From NCBI GenBank assembly GCA_020849625.1, contig JADLFV010000033.1, positions 1-43,476 on the forward strand: a DNA stretch of 43,476 bases, written 5' to 3'. The notes below the pieces were generated by a model, which ran no database searches, had not been told where the DNA came from, and worked only from the letters and a program-made list of their open reading frames with translations. The first letter of the stretch is position 1; the number at the start of each line of letters is the position of its first letter. Below are positions 34,136 through 43,326 of the stretch, piece after piece. The stretch is from Phycisphaeraceae bacterium. GTDB taxonomy: Bacteria > Planctomycetota > Phycisphaerae > Phycisphaerales > Phycisphaeraceae. The position numbers and the translations under genes are program-made.

Positions 34136-34951
34136 ATGGCTAAACCGATCAAGCGCTGTTCCTGGTGCGGTGATGATCCGCTTTATATCAGGTACCACGA
34201 CGAAGAGTGGGGCGTGCCGGTGCATGAGGATCGGCGGCAGTTTGAGTTTCTAATCCTGGAAGGGGCGCAGGCGGGATTGAGTTGGTTGACCGTGCTGCGC
34301 AAGCGCGAGGCGTATCGCAAGGCGTTTGCGGACTTCGACCCCCGGAAGGTGGCGCGGTTCGACAGCAGGAAGATCGAACGTCTGCTGGCTGACCACCGGA
34401 AGGTGGCGCGATTCAGCGAGGCACGGGTGGCGCGATTGTTAGGCTCTGACGGAAAACGATCCATTGTCGGGGTGGGGCGGCCGTCTCGGCCGCCAGCGGG
34501 CGGGACGCCCGCTCCACCTTCGGCTTTCCGACAGGGCCTCGAACATCCGGGGGTCGGCATTCCGGGGGCGGGGGCCAAACTTCCGGGGGCCAAACTTCCG
34601 GGGGCCAAACTTCCGGGGGCGGGGGCTAACCTTCCGGGGGGGATTATTCGCAATCGGTTGAAGGTCAACGCGGCAGTGACCAATGCCCGTTGTTTTCTCA
34701 AGGTGCAGGAAGAGTTCGGCAGCTTCGACAATTACATCTGGCGCTTCGTGGACGGCCAGACCATTCAGCATCGCTTCAAGAACCTCAGCGACATTCCGCC
34801 GACCTCGAAAGAATCCGATGCTTTAAGCAAAGATCTCCGGGGGCGAGGTTTCAAGTTCGTCGGCAGCACCATCATGTATGCCCACATGCAGGCGGCAGGG
34901 CTGGTCAACGATCACCTGGTGACCTGCTTCCGTTATGCGGCGTTGCGTTAG
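34136..34951 (+). CDS. tag: DNA-3-methyladenine glycosylase I with an 82-codon repeat insert
   Basis: A 271-residue repair enzyme that excises 3-methyladenine. Family residues: the zinc site C8, H21 in YHDEEWG and the late H and C in VNDHLVTC; the catalytic-pocket Glu in LEGAQAGLSWLTVL; and PTSKESDALSKDLRGRGFKFVGSTI as in E. coli. Between KIERLLAD and GIIRNRLKVN lies a foreign stretch (34394-34639, 246 bases) that reads as Arg-rich then Gly/Ala/Pro-rich text. Without it the protein is 189 residues, the normal Tag size (187 in E. coli). The insert falls in a loop between helices, so the enzyme may still fold. ATG 34136 fits the family; no clear Shine-Dalgarno. Confidence 0.95.
   Translation: MAKPIKRCSWCGDDPLYIRYHDEEWGVPVHEDRRQFEFLILEGAQAGLSWLTVLRKREAYRKAFADFDPRKVARFDSRKIERLLADHRKVARFSEARVARLLGSDGKRSIVGVGRPSRPPAGGTPAPPSAFRQGLEHPGVGIPGAGAKLPGAKLPGAKLPGAGANLPGGIIRNRLKVNAAVTNARCFLKVQEEFGSFDNYIWRFVDGQTIQHRFKNLSDIPPTSKESDALSKDLRGRGFKFVGSTIMYAHMQAAGLVNDHLVTCFRYAALR
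34394..34639. repeat. composite in-frame repeat insert in tag
   Basis: Three parts. First, a partial copy of the host's own preceding text (ccggaaggtggcgcg occurs at 34341 and again at about 34396). Second, a palindromic block with ggcggccgtctcggccgcc and gcgggcgggacgcccgc (34477-34513). Third, a run of the 15-base unit CTTCCGGGGGCCAAA at 34580, 34595 and 34610, with variant copies at 34544, 34559 and 34631. The total length, 246 bases, is a multiple of three. Confidence 0.92.
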
Positions 34952-34969
34952 AGTTGAAAAACAATAAGA

Positions 34970-35130
34970 GCCACGAAGGCACGAAGAGCACGAAGACTTA
35001 TGAGAACGGAAATTTACCGCAGAGAACGCAGAGGGCACAGAGTTCCAACGCTTGCGTTAAGCTGTTTCTTTGATTCATCTCTGCGCACTCGGTGTCCTCT
35101 GCGGTGATTTCTTTTTATGCTCTTCGTGTC
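34970..35130. repeat. nested inverted repeats between convergent tag and the TPR gene
   Basis: Outer left arm gccacgaaggcacgaag... (34970-34995; CACGAAG family copy E), with a shortened right arm gctcttcgtgtc (35119-35130). Inner arms accgcagagaacgcagagg... (35016-35042) and ctctgcgcactcggtg...gcggt (35079-35105). The right outer arm touches the stop codon of the TPR gene. Confidence 0.85.
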
Positions 35131-37651
35131 ATTTTCCCGCCAGGGCAGCCGCCAGGCTGAAGTAGGGTGGGCGATGGTCGTGGTTGAGTTTTTCAGCCTG
35201 CGGCCAGTAGTGGTCGCGCTGATCGGGGAAGCGGACGCCCAGGGCCAATAGCACGATGCTCTTGTGGTATGGCTTCATCTCGAGCTGGCGCACGGATGAT
35301 TCATCAGGGGCCTGCTCGCCGCTGAGCCATTCCGCGGCTGTGATCTGGTCGTCATCGTTGTCACGGCAGAGGGCCAGGGCATTATCAAACATGGGCTTTG
35401 CGATATCCGTTTGGCCATACAGTTGAGCGAGGGATGCGGCCAGCAGCAGACCGAGGCTGTCCTCCTTGGCCAGTTCCGCCGCGTCGGTCCATCGCTTCTG
35501 CAGCAGTGCGGTCTCGAACTGCATGGCCCAGTTCTGTTGATCTTCGGTCAGGCTGATGAATGCGTCGGCGTTGCCGTGGTAGTAATTCAGCAATGCGAGC
35601 TGTCGCGCTTTCCAGTCGTTGACTTCCTGCGGAGGGTAGTCGTTCTGGGCCAGTTGCGCCGCCATCTGATCGATCTCCTGACGGGGTTCGTCATCGCGGT
35701 CCATCATAGCCAGCAGGTAGCAGCGCCATTCGCAGGTCGCATAGTCGTCAGCATCTTCCAGTTCGCTGTAGGGATGGTCGAGCAGTTGCTGCCACAGGCC
35801 GGCCCCGTGCAGCAGGTCGATCTGCTTCTGCTCGAAGAGGGAGTTGTCCGGCTCCAGTTGGCGGGATCGGCTGTTGAACTGCATGGCCTGCTGGTAATCG
35901 CCGACGATTTCGCACTGGTAGGCCAGGCCGTGATAAGCAAACGCGCAGGGGGGATCGCCTTCGGCCGCCTGGCGCAACAGAGCGGTGCTCTCATCACCCT
36001 GCATGATGCGGGCCAGCAGGTACATCAGCGAGGTGTTGTCGGGGTCGGCTGACAAACGGGCGCGGTACTGCTCGATCAACTGAGGCTTGCGGCCGAGGCT
36101 TCCCACGACGCTCTGGTAGGTCCGGTGCCATTCGATCCGCAGCGGCGGCTTGTCCAGGTGCGGCCCAATGAAGTCGAGAAACGCCTGCGCCTCCATCAGA
36201 TAGGCCAGGCTGCTCAGGTCTGGCACCGCCTCGGGGTCGTAACAGATGCGTCGCTGCAACAGGTCGATGGCCGCTTCATCACCCGCTTCATCGATGACGA
36301 CATAGACCTGTTCCTGCAGGGTCAGGTTGTTGTCGTACCACGCCAGTTGACGCTTGACCACAACGCCGTCCTCCGGAATCTGCAGCGTGTTCGGCGGCTC
36401 CTGGAAGGGATAATCGATCTTCGCCAGGGCATACAGAGCTTGACCCAGCAGCAGGCGGAACGGCTCATCGGGCTCGATGTCGCCGCATTCGCTGTAGGCG
36501 ATCGGCATCACACAGAGCAGGGCGGTTTGATCGGGATTGATGATGAAGGTCGTGCGCCGGAAGGGGCGGGACAGCAGGGAGGTGTGAATGCTCAGCGACT
36601 GGTCGGCGATGCCGAGGTTGGCTTCCTGTACGTGAACGAGCACGGCGCCTTCGTCGAGCTTGAGACTTTTTCGTTCGTGCGGCGCCAGCGACAGGGTTTG
36701 GCCTTCAATCTCGACGATGTAGGGTCGATTCAGGCCGTTGACCACGTGGACGGTGTGACGGCCCAGGCTGGCGGCGACGATCAGATAGATCAGGGCTGCG
36801 ATCAGCAGGATGGCTGGGCCTATGATGGCTGCCACTTTGCCGCCGAACCGGCTGGAGCGCACCGGCTGATCAATGTCGGGCAGCACGTTCAGCCGCCTGG
36901 TGGAGGACTTGTCCGCGAGTTTGCGCAGCTTGCGCCAATCTTTGTTTTTCTCCAGGTGCGGGAAGGCGGCCAGCGATTCGTCAATCAGGCGGGCGGCCTC
37001 GGCGTGCTGGCCCTGCTCCAGGTAAGTGCCGGCAATGACGTAGAGCAGGCCCGTATTGGATGCCGCCTTGTCCTCGAGCACGCTGCGGGCGTGCGGTTCC
37101 GCCTGCTTCGGCTGCTTGAGATGAGCCAGCAGCAGGGCCAGGCGCTGGTGCATGACCGGATCGTCCTTCAGCGCGAGTGACTGCTCGTAAGCATCGACCG
37201 CGGCATCGGGATATCCGAAGTAGCCATAGCCCTGGGCGAGGGCAGCGAGTATCTTGTCGTCATGAGCGAAGGTGTCGGCGATCCGTTCCGTCAGGCCGAG
37301 AAAGGCGCTTTCGTCCTCGAAGAAAACGGTCGCAGCGATGGCGGCCGCAGCCTTGTCTTGATCCGCGGGCGCAGCCAGGTGCTCATTGACCGCCTTGCTC
37401 ACCTGCTCGGTTTTCTGGCGGTTCCACTCGGCCAGCTTCATCGTGCGCATCCGCTTGCACAGAGGACACTGATCGATGATGCGCAGTTTGCCAAGTGGAA
37501 TCAGCGGAACGTAGAGCAGGCAGAAATAGCGGCCCGTGTCGTGCGAGCTTAACCGGGTGTATTGACCGCAGTGCTCGCAGGTGGCCAGGTGACTGTGGAC
37601 GTGGTCCCGGCCGTAGTGCCAGACGCCGCAACCGTTGATGAGAGTGGGCAT
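35129..37651 (-). CDS. zinc-ribbon/TPR membrane protein of unknown function
   Basis: 840 residues. The N-terminus has a zinc-ribbon-like set (CEHCG at about 25-29 and CPLCK at about 62-66) around a short hydrophobic strand LLYVPLIPLGK, as in zinc-ribbon proteins with a membrane-linked role. TPR-like helices follow (about 110-255). One membrane helix (about 275-297, IIGPAILLIAALIYLIVAA) divides the protein, then comes a beta-rich part (HVVNGLNRPYIVEIEGQTL) and many more TPR-like helical pairs to the end. Probably a scaffold or lipoprotein-like envelope factor. The start is supported by GGGGGA before ATG 37651. Base use matches its neighbours. Confidence 0.88.
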   Translation of the reverse strand: MPTLINGCGVWHYGRDHVHSHLATCEHCGQYTRLSSHDTGRYFCLLYVPLIPLGKLRIIDQCPLCKRMRTMKLAEWNRQKTEQVSKAVNEHLAAPADQDKAAAAIAATVFFEDESAFLGLTERIADTFAHDDKILAALAQGYGYFGYPDAAVDAYEQSLALKDDPVMHQRLALLLAHLKQPKQAEPHARSVLEDKAASNTGLLYVIAGTYLEQGQHAEAARLIDESLAAFPHLEKNKDWRKLRKLADKSSTRRLNVLPDIDQPVRSSRFGGKVAAIIGPAILLIAALIYLIVAASLGRHTVHVVNGLNRPYIVEIEGQTLSLAPHERKSLKLDEGAVLVHVQEANLGIADQSLSIHTSLLSRPFRRTTFIINPDQTALLCVMPIAYSECGDIEPDEPFRLLLGQALYALAKIDYPFQEPPNTLQIPEDGVVVKRQLAWYDNNLTLQEQVYVVIDEAGDEAAIDLLQRRICYDPEAVPDLSSLAYLMEAQAFLDFIGPHLDKPPLRIEWHRTYQSVVGSLGRKPQLIEQYRARLSADPDNTSLMYLLARIMQGDESTALLRQAAEGDPPCAFAYHGLAYQCEIVGDYQQAMQFNSRSRQLEPDNSLFEQKQIDLLHGAGLWQQLLDHPYSELEDADDYATCEWRCYLLAMMDRDDEPRQEIDQMAAQLAQNDYPPQEVNDWKARQLALLNYYHGNADAFISLTEDQQNWAMQFETALLQKRWTDAAELAKEDSLGLLLAASLAQLYGQTDIAKPMFDNALALCRDNDDDQITAAEWLSGEQAPDESSVRQLEMKPYHKSIVLLALGVRFPDQRDHYWPQAEKLNHDHRPPYFSLAAALAGK

Positions 37652-37764
37652 GAAAGGTCCCCCTGTACAGGTGTTGGCCCAATCATAGCGAATTCAATAT
37701 CGCGTTGCCCGCTGCGCATGCGATCGCAGTGGTACCATCAGGGCAAAACGATCGGAGTCATGTC

Positions 37765-38286
37765 ATGCTCGAAATCTATCGTCAGGCCATCGCCGATCAG
37801 TTCGGCGCCTCGCTGATCATGCTGGCCGATGCGATGCGCCAGTGCCCGGATGAACTTTGGACTGAAACAGTGGGGCGATTCCCATTCTGGCACATTGCTT
37901 ATCACACGCTGTTTTACACGGATCTGTATCTGTCGCTGAGCGAGGACGCTTTCATTGTGCCGCCGTTTCATCATGCCGGCTACCAATGCTTCGGCCGCAC
38001 ACCGTGGCCACCGCACGAGGTGGTGGTGGCGGATCAGCCTTACGACCGCACCACGCTGCTGGCTTATGCCGATCAGATCGCGGCCAAGCTGGCCCCCATG
38101 TTGCGAAACGAGACGCCGACCAAGCTGGCTGAGCCGTGCGGCTTCCCTTGGCTGAAGCTGAGCCGGGCGGAGCTTTACACCTACAACCTGCGCCACGTGC
38201 AGCATCACGTCGGTCAGTTGAGCGCGCTACTGGTGCGCCACACAGGCCGGGGCGTGACCTGGTGCGCGTCGAGGCGGGAAAGCTGA
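37765..38286 (+). CDS. DinB-family four-helix-bundle protein
   Basis: A 173-residue member of the DinB/YfiT-like metal-binding superfamily. Metal-ligand histidines are placed as expected: FWHIAYHTLFY (helix 2) and LRHVQHHVGQLSALL (helix 4). These proteins are often thiol-dependent transferases or stress factors; the substrate is unknown. I chose ATG 37765 because GGAG lies seven bases upstream and the family motif begins at once (MLEIYRQAIADQF). Divergent from the TPR gene, and followed by a long perfect palindrome before EF-P on the opposite strand. Confidence 0.88.
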   Translation: MLEIYRQAIADQFGASLIMLADAMRQCPDELWTETVGRFPFWHIAYHTLFYTDLYLSLSEDAFIVPPFHHAGYQCFGRTPWPPHEVVVADQPYDRTTLLAYADQIAAKLAPMLRNETPTKLAEPCGFPWLKLSRAELYTYNLRHVQHHVGQLSALLVRHTGRGVTWCASRRES

Positions 38287-38357
38287 CCAATCAACCTGAA
38301 ATGAACCCGTCGCCGCAGCCCTTCCCTGCCCGTTGCCACGAGCGAGGATCGCTCTCC

Positions 38358-38392
38358 GTCAAGATCATATTTAAGTTAAATATGATCTTGAC
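38358..38392. repeat. 35-base near-perfect palindrome
   Basis: gtcaagatcatatttaa (38358-38374), one central g, then its exact reverse complement (38376-38392). Arms of 17 bp without mismatch, AT-rich inside a GC-rich region. It lies between the convergent DinB-family gene and efp. It could be a bidirectional terminator (no T-run), a protein-binding site or a scar. Immediately beyond it, 38455-38504 carries the tandem text ctgggaaattccgggaaatt followed by a run of ten G. Confidence 0.95.
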
Positions 38393-38504
38393 AAGCAGGT
38401 GTTATTGCATTGCGAGGTGCCGCGGGCGGGTGGGGCAACGACAGAAAACGACCGGGGACTTCTGGGAAATTCCGGGAAATTCGGGGAACTTCCGGGGGGG
38501 GGGG

Positions 38505-39062
38505 TCAGTTGGCGCGGGCCTGGTATTCGCCGGTGGCGGTGGAGATGCGGACGACCTCGCCGATGTTGATGAAGGGGGGCACGCGGGTTTTGAGGCCGGT
38601 CTCCAGCGTGGCTTCCTTGAGCACGTTGGTGGCGGTGGCGTGTTTGATGCCGGGCGGGGTGTCGGTGACTTGCAGCTCGACGGAGGCGGGCAGTTCCACG
38701 GTGATGGGTTTGCCGTCGTGCATCAGGCCGACGATCGAGTTATTGGGCTTGATGTAAAGCAGGGCGTCGCCCAGCACGTCTTCGGGGATGGTGAACTGGT
38801 CGAAGGTTTCGCTGTCCATGAACACCGCCCCGGTGTTGTCGGAGTAGAGATACTCAACCTGGCGGCGGTCGAGATCGACGCGCTCGACTTCCTCACCGCT
38901 GCGCAGACGTTTTTCGATGGTCTGGCCGGTGACGATGTTCTTGATCTTGATCTGCACGAAGGCGCGGAGGTTTCCGGGCGTCACGTGCGTGAACTGGGTG
39001 ACGATGAAGAGATTGCCGTCGAAGCGGACGGCCATGCCGGTCTTGAGATCAGTCGATTTCAC
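38505..39062 (-). CDS. efp: elongation factor P with Asn at the modification tip
   Basis: A 185-residue translation factor that relieves ribosome stalling at polyproline stretches. Three beta-barrel domains: KOW-like N-terminal (about 1-63), central (about 64-125; YLYSDNTGAVFMD) and OB-type C-terminal (about 130-185; the signature VTDTPPGIKHATATNVLKEATLETG and INIGEVVRISTATGEY). The tip loop reads VTPGNLRAF, where E. coli has VKPGKGQAF, so N31 replaces the modified Lys34. No Lys or Arg is available at the usual apex position. I chose GTG 39062 because AGGAG lies eight bases upstream; it gives the normal length. The gene ends directly at a G-run. Confidence 0.95.
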   Translation of the reverse strand: MKSTDLKTGMAVRFDGNLFIVTQFTHVTPGNLRAFVQIKIKNIVTGQTIEKRLRSGEEVERVDLDRRQVEYLYSDNTGAVFMDSETFDQFTIPEDVLGDALLYIKPNNSIVGLMHDGKPITVELPASVELQVTDTPPGIKHATATNVLKEATLETGLKTRVPPFINIGEVVRISTATGEYQARAN

Positions 39063-39184
39063 GTGCCAGACTCCTGCAAACAATCTTGTAGCCCCGCATT
39101 GTCGCAAAAAATCCGTGTCAAGGCAACGCGGCAGGCCCGCACGATGGACGGGGTGACAAGCGCGGCGGAGGCCCTATGCAGCCG

Positions 39185-39397
39185 TCACAGGTCATCTGGC
39201 GTCAGGCCGGTTCTCTTGGCAATACGTGCCAGCATGCGTGGACCGATCTCTTCGCTAACGTGGAAGGCAAAGACGAAATCCGGTCAACCCGGACGCTGAA
39301 GTGTGCGGTGGGAGCCGCTTTGGCGTTTGATCGACCAGCCGATGTGCAGCAAAGCGGCCAGAACGCGGTTGGCACGGGTGGAAGGCCAGCGGCTCAT
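39185..39397 (-). pseudogene. hicA: hicA toxin gene broken by an in-frame TGA
   Basis: Reading on from ATG 39397, two bases after the hicB stop, gives a 70-codon frame of the HicA type: a basic N-terminus, then LLHIGWSIKRQSGSHRTLQ with the catalytic His at 30, then RPG-stop-PDFVFAFHVSEEIGPRML, then ARIAKRTGLTPDDL-stop. The stop (TGA, 39284-39286) sits where the family has Trp (usually GW or GH), so a single TGG-to-TGA change explains it. The 37-residue product keeps the His but lacks the rest of the dsRBD-like fold, so it is probably inactive. HicA normally cleaves mRNA and is held by HicB. Confidence 0.88.
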
Positions 39398-39399
39398 GA

Positions 39400-39606
39400 T
39401 TAAGCCGCCACGATGGAGAAGACGGCATCGACCTGCGGCAACGGTTCTCCGTGTTCAAGTCGATCCGCCAACACGCGTAGGGCCAGTGCTTGAGCGTGCG
39501 TGATCGCGTCCTGGCGCGTGGACCCATAGACCATGACCCCCGGCAGGTCAGCGACCTCCGCAATCCATCGACCATCCGCTTCCTGTTCGACTTCGACGCG
39601 GTACAT
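39400..39606 (-). CDS. hicB: HicB-family antitoxin
   Basis: A 68-residue partial-RNase-H-fold antitoxin: YRVEVEQEADGRWIAEV, ADLPGVMVYGSTRQDAI, then THAQALALRVLADRLEHGE. This matches the short HicB class without an extra DNA-binding domain. It precedes hicA, the reverse of the commonest order, with a TAATCATG junction. It looks intact. TATAAT is just upstream, so transcription probably begins at or next to its ATG. Confidence 0.88.
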   Translation of the reverse strand: MYRVEVEQEADGRWIAEVADLPGVMVYGSTRQDAITHAQALALRVLADRLEHGEPLPQVDAVFSIVAA

Positions 39607-39612
39607 ACAGGC

Positions 39613-39639
39613 ATTATACCACCGATTCAGGTTAATCGG
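39613..39639 (-). promoter_or_regulatory. hicBA promoter and possible operator
   Basis: On the minus strand TGgTATAAT (TATAAT at 39618-39613) is an extended -10 box, and only six bases separate it from the hicB ATG, which implies a leaderless mRNA. The inverted repeat ccgatt/aatcgg (39622-39627, 39634-39639) covers the place of the -35 box and could be the repressor site. Confidence 0.65.
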
Positions 39640-39694
39640 CTTTTCCTATTGGCAGGGATATACTTGTGTGTTCAAGATCACTCGATCAGGCCAT

Positions 39695-40061
39695 TCAGGT
39701 TGCGTTCCGGTGGCGCTTCCTTTCCGTCTTTCGATCTTGCTCGATGTACCACACTTCAAATTCTTCACAGACGTGGTACAAACGCTTTGCAATCTTAGCC
39801 ACGGTCGTCATGTGCATACCACTCAGTGTATTAGCGATGGGGTCGTTTGCTCGTGTTCCATCTTTGTAGCGGTTTTGATGTGAGCTTTGTCTGGACGAAA
39901 TCAAAGTCTTCCCGTACGTGTGAAGGCATGTCATCAACTCGCACCAGGAAGAGTGCTTCATGCGATGCTGCAAGCAATCGAGACTTGACGTCATATGGAT
40001 GGGTAGCCAGGATTCTTCTTACAACCCGCAATTTTGCGAATATGTATGATGGGTCTGTCAT
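39695..40061 (-). pseudogene. frameshifted small accessory gene
   Basis: Two minus-strand frames join into one plausible protein of about 120 residues. Frame one from ATG 40061 reads MTDPSYIFAKLRVVRRIL, then SRLLAASHEALFLVRVDD, then MPSHVREDFDFVQTKL, and soon ends. The +1 frame continues from about 39880 with DPIANTLSGMHMTTVAKIAK, then RLYHVCEEFEVWYIEQ. This order resembles small unknown proteins in which a DFxxxxxxL region precedes a helix with (V/K)IAxxIxxLY. A single indel near 39870-39890 would restore it. It is GC-poor compared with neighbours and next to broken hicA, so it belongs to a decaying island. A sequencing error is possible. Confidence 0.7.
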
Positions 40062-40122
40062 GGCAGCAATGGCTCCACCTTGATTCGAGCCGTTGTGACG
40101 TTTTTTCTTTGTGCTATGACGT

Positions 40123-41327
<1,205 letters not shown>

Positions 41328-41331
<4 letters not shown>

Positions 41332-42272
41332 CGTTTATCCAATTCCCGCCGGGCTGCGGCGTGCTGTTGCTGAATGCTGCGATAGACGCTGCTGTCGCGG
41401 CCGGCCGGGTACATCGCTTCCAGTCGGGCGAACATTGCGGCCGCCTCGTCGAAACGCCGGGCTGCCAGCAGGTCCGACGCGGAACGATAGCCTTCGGTCA
41501 CGCGCTGGATCAGCTCCTGCTGGGCCAGTTGATAACGGCGCTGATCCAGCGGATCGGGGAAGGCGTCGCCCACGGCATAGGTCAGCGCCACCTGGTAGGC
41601 CTCGTGACAGCGATAAAGCGCATCGGCCTGCGAGTCGCGCATTTCGAACAGTTCGCGGGCCCGCTGCAACTGCTCGGTCATCTTCAGTTCCTGCGGGGCA
41701 CGCTTCTCCTGAGGCTTGCGGATTTCCTCGGCGATCTGGTCGTTGCTGACGGTGCGGATGGAGGCGATGTTGTCGGTCTCGGCAGGCTTGCGGGTCAGCG
41801 TGGCGCCGAACACGATGAAGCCCAGCATGATCAGCACGTACACGCCGATGCCGATCCAGAGCTTGGACTTGCCGCCCCCGCCCCCGGAGGGGGATGAGGT
41901 CTGTTGTGCTTCGGATGATGGGGCTGCGGCTGCGGCGTTCGACGGTGCGTCAGCGGCGGGGATGATCAGGGGGATCAACTGGGCCACCGATTGTTTGCCG
42001 ACGCGCAACACGTCGCCATCCTGGATCGGGCGCGGCTTGCTGGTGACCAGCTTGCGCGACAGTTGCGTGCCGTTGTCCGAGCGGTTGACCAGCACCCAGC
42101 GATCGACCGCCAGTCGCAGCTCACACTGGACGCGAGAGATGAACGGCAGGTCGATCACCACGTCGCAGCTTTCATCGCGGCCGATGCTGATCTGCGGACC
42201 ACTGAGGCGCAGCGTGCGACCGGCGGCGGAGCCGGCCAGTATCTGAATCTGGATGGAACTGGTGTCGTTCAT
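41328..42272 (-). CDS. FHA-domain membrane protein
   Basis: 314 residues. An FHA phosphopeptide-binding domain (about 5-100): [23 protein letters not shown] with the conserved Arg/Ser/Arg pattern, then [11 protein letters not shown] Pro/Ala/Ser linker ends in GGGGGK, encoded by a cccccgcccccgg tract at about 41876-41886. One membrane helix follows (about 137-159, [19 protein letters not shown]), then a helical, probably periplasmic, part. FHA proteins relay Ser/Thr-kinase signals or act in secretion machines; here the neighbour TadC-like gene suggests the latter. I chose ATG 42272 (MNDTSS); a Met seven codons earlier is possible. Four-base overlap with trpB. Confidence 0.9.
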
Positions 42273-42298
42273 CACACAACAGTTTATCGGCAAAGCCG

Positions 42299-42321
42299 AG
42301 GACTGAGCGAAGCGAAGTCCT
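42299..42321. repeat. small hairpin repeat between the FHA and tadC genes
   Basis: aggact/agtcct arms around gagcgaagcga. It is followed to about 42415 by GC-rich text with partial repeats (ccagcccttcgtcgc, gggctgcg). Both flanking genes are on the minus strand. Confidence 0.6.
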
Positions 42322-42420
42322 GGAGGGACAATACGCCTGTAATCCCGGGGGAATCCAGCCCTTCGTCGCGGACTCCTCAGGGCTTGGCGTTGCGCCTCGC
42401 CGGGCTGCGATGGATTGCCT

Positions 42421-43326
42421 TCACCACAGCCGGTCGGTGAAGAAGCGCACCAGCACGGGGCCGAAGACCACGATCACCACGGCCAGCAGGATGACCATCG
42501 ACGGCACCAGGATGCGCAAACTGGCCGAGGCGGACAGCTTCTCCGCCCGCACGCTGCGGTGGGTGCGCATCATGTCCGCCTGGTCCTTGAGGATGATCGA
42601 CAGCGTGGTGCCCAGCTTCTGGCTCTGCACCACGGCCGCGACCACCGAGCGCAGCGTCTGCAGCGGAATGCGCTCGGCCATGTTTTCCATGGCGTTGCTG
42701 AGCGTCGCCCCGAAGCGCATTTCGCTGAGCACGATGGCAAGCTCCTGGTTAAGGTCCTGGTCCGGGTCGTCACGGATCAGCGTCTCGATGGCTTCGCTGA
42801 AGGCAGCGCCGGCCCCCATGGTCAGGGAGATCAGGTCCAGCGTGTAGGGCAACTGCTTGCTGATGCGCACCAGCCGCGCTTTGGCTGTGCTGTCCAGGGC
42901 CCACAGCGGCAGATAGAACCCCGCAAGACCCGCCAGCGGCGCGAACATGGCCGCCAGACTGCTGCCGATCCACAGCAGCACCAATGCGGCCGCCAGGGCG
43001 CAACCGGCTGCGCTCAGCAGGCAGATGGCCAGATATTCCTCGACGCTGTATCCGCTGGGATTGCCCGCGGCGTTGAGACTCTGGCGAATGCGGCGGCGAA
43101 AGTGCGGCACGGACAACCGGCGGGCCAGGGTCAGACCAAGTCCCATCAGCGGCGCCAGCGTGGGTTGCTCGAACATGGTATTGCGCTGCTGACCCACCGC
43201 CGCGGCGAAACGGCGATGCACCGGGGCCTCGGCCGGCACCGGATGACGGAACACCGCGTAGATCAGCAGGTACACGCCTGCGAACACCAGCAGAGAAAGG
43301 AAAATTTGCAGAATGGGGTCAGTCAT
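42421..43326 (-). CDS. tadC: type II secretion/Tad system inner-membrane platform protein (TadC-like)
   Basis: A 301-residue GspF/TadC-family protein, the inner-membrane platform of a Tad (Flp) pilus. Membrane helices at about 7-25, 100-120, 126-147 and 272-295. The cytosolic T2SSF domain (about 150-265) has ISKQLPYTLDLISLTMGAGA, AIVLSEMRFGATLSNAMENM and VQSQKLGTTLSIILKDQAD. Size and the two T2SSF-flanking helix pairs fit TadC rather than the longer GspF. TadB and the ATPase TadA would be expected upstream, beyond the window edge. ATG 43326 has no Shine-Dalgarno. Confidence 0.92.
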   Translation of the reverse strand: MTDPILQIFLSLLVFAGVYLLIYAVFRHPVPAEAPVHRRFAAAVGQQRNTMFEQPTLAPLMGLGLTLARRLSVPHFRRRIRQSLNAAGNPSGYSVEEYLAICLLSAAGCALAAALVLLWIGSSLAAMFAPLAGLAGFYLPLWALDSTAKARLVRISKQLPYTLDLISLTMGAGAAFSEAIETLIRDDPDQDLNQELAIVLSEMRFGATLSNAMENMAERIPLQTLRSVVAAVVQSQKLGTTLSIILKDQADMMRTHRSVRAEKLSASASLRILVPSMVILLAVVIVVFGPVLVRFFTDRLW

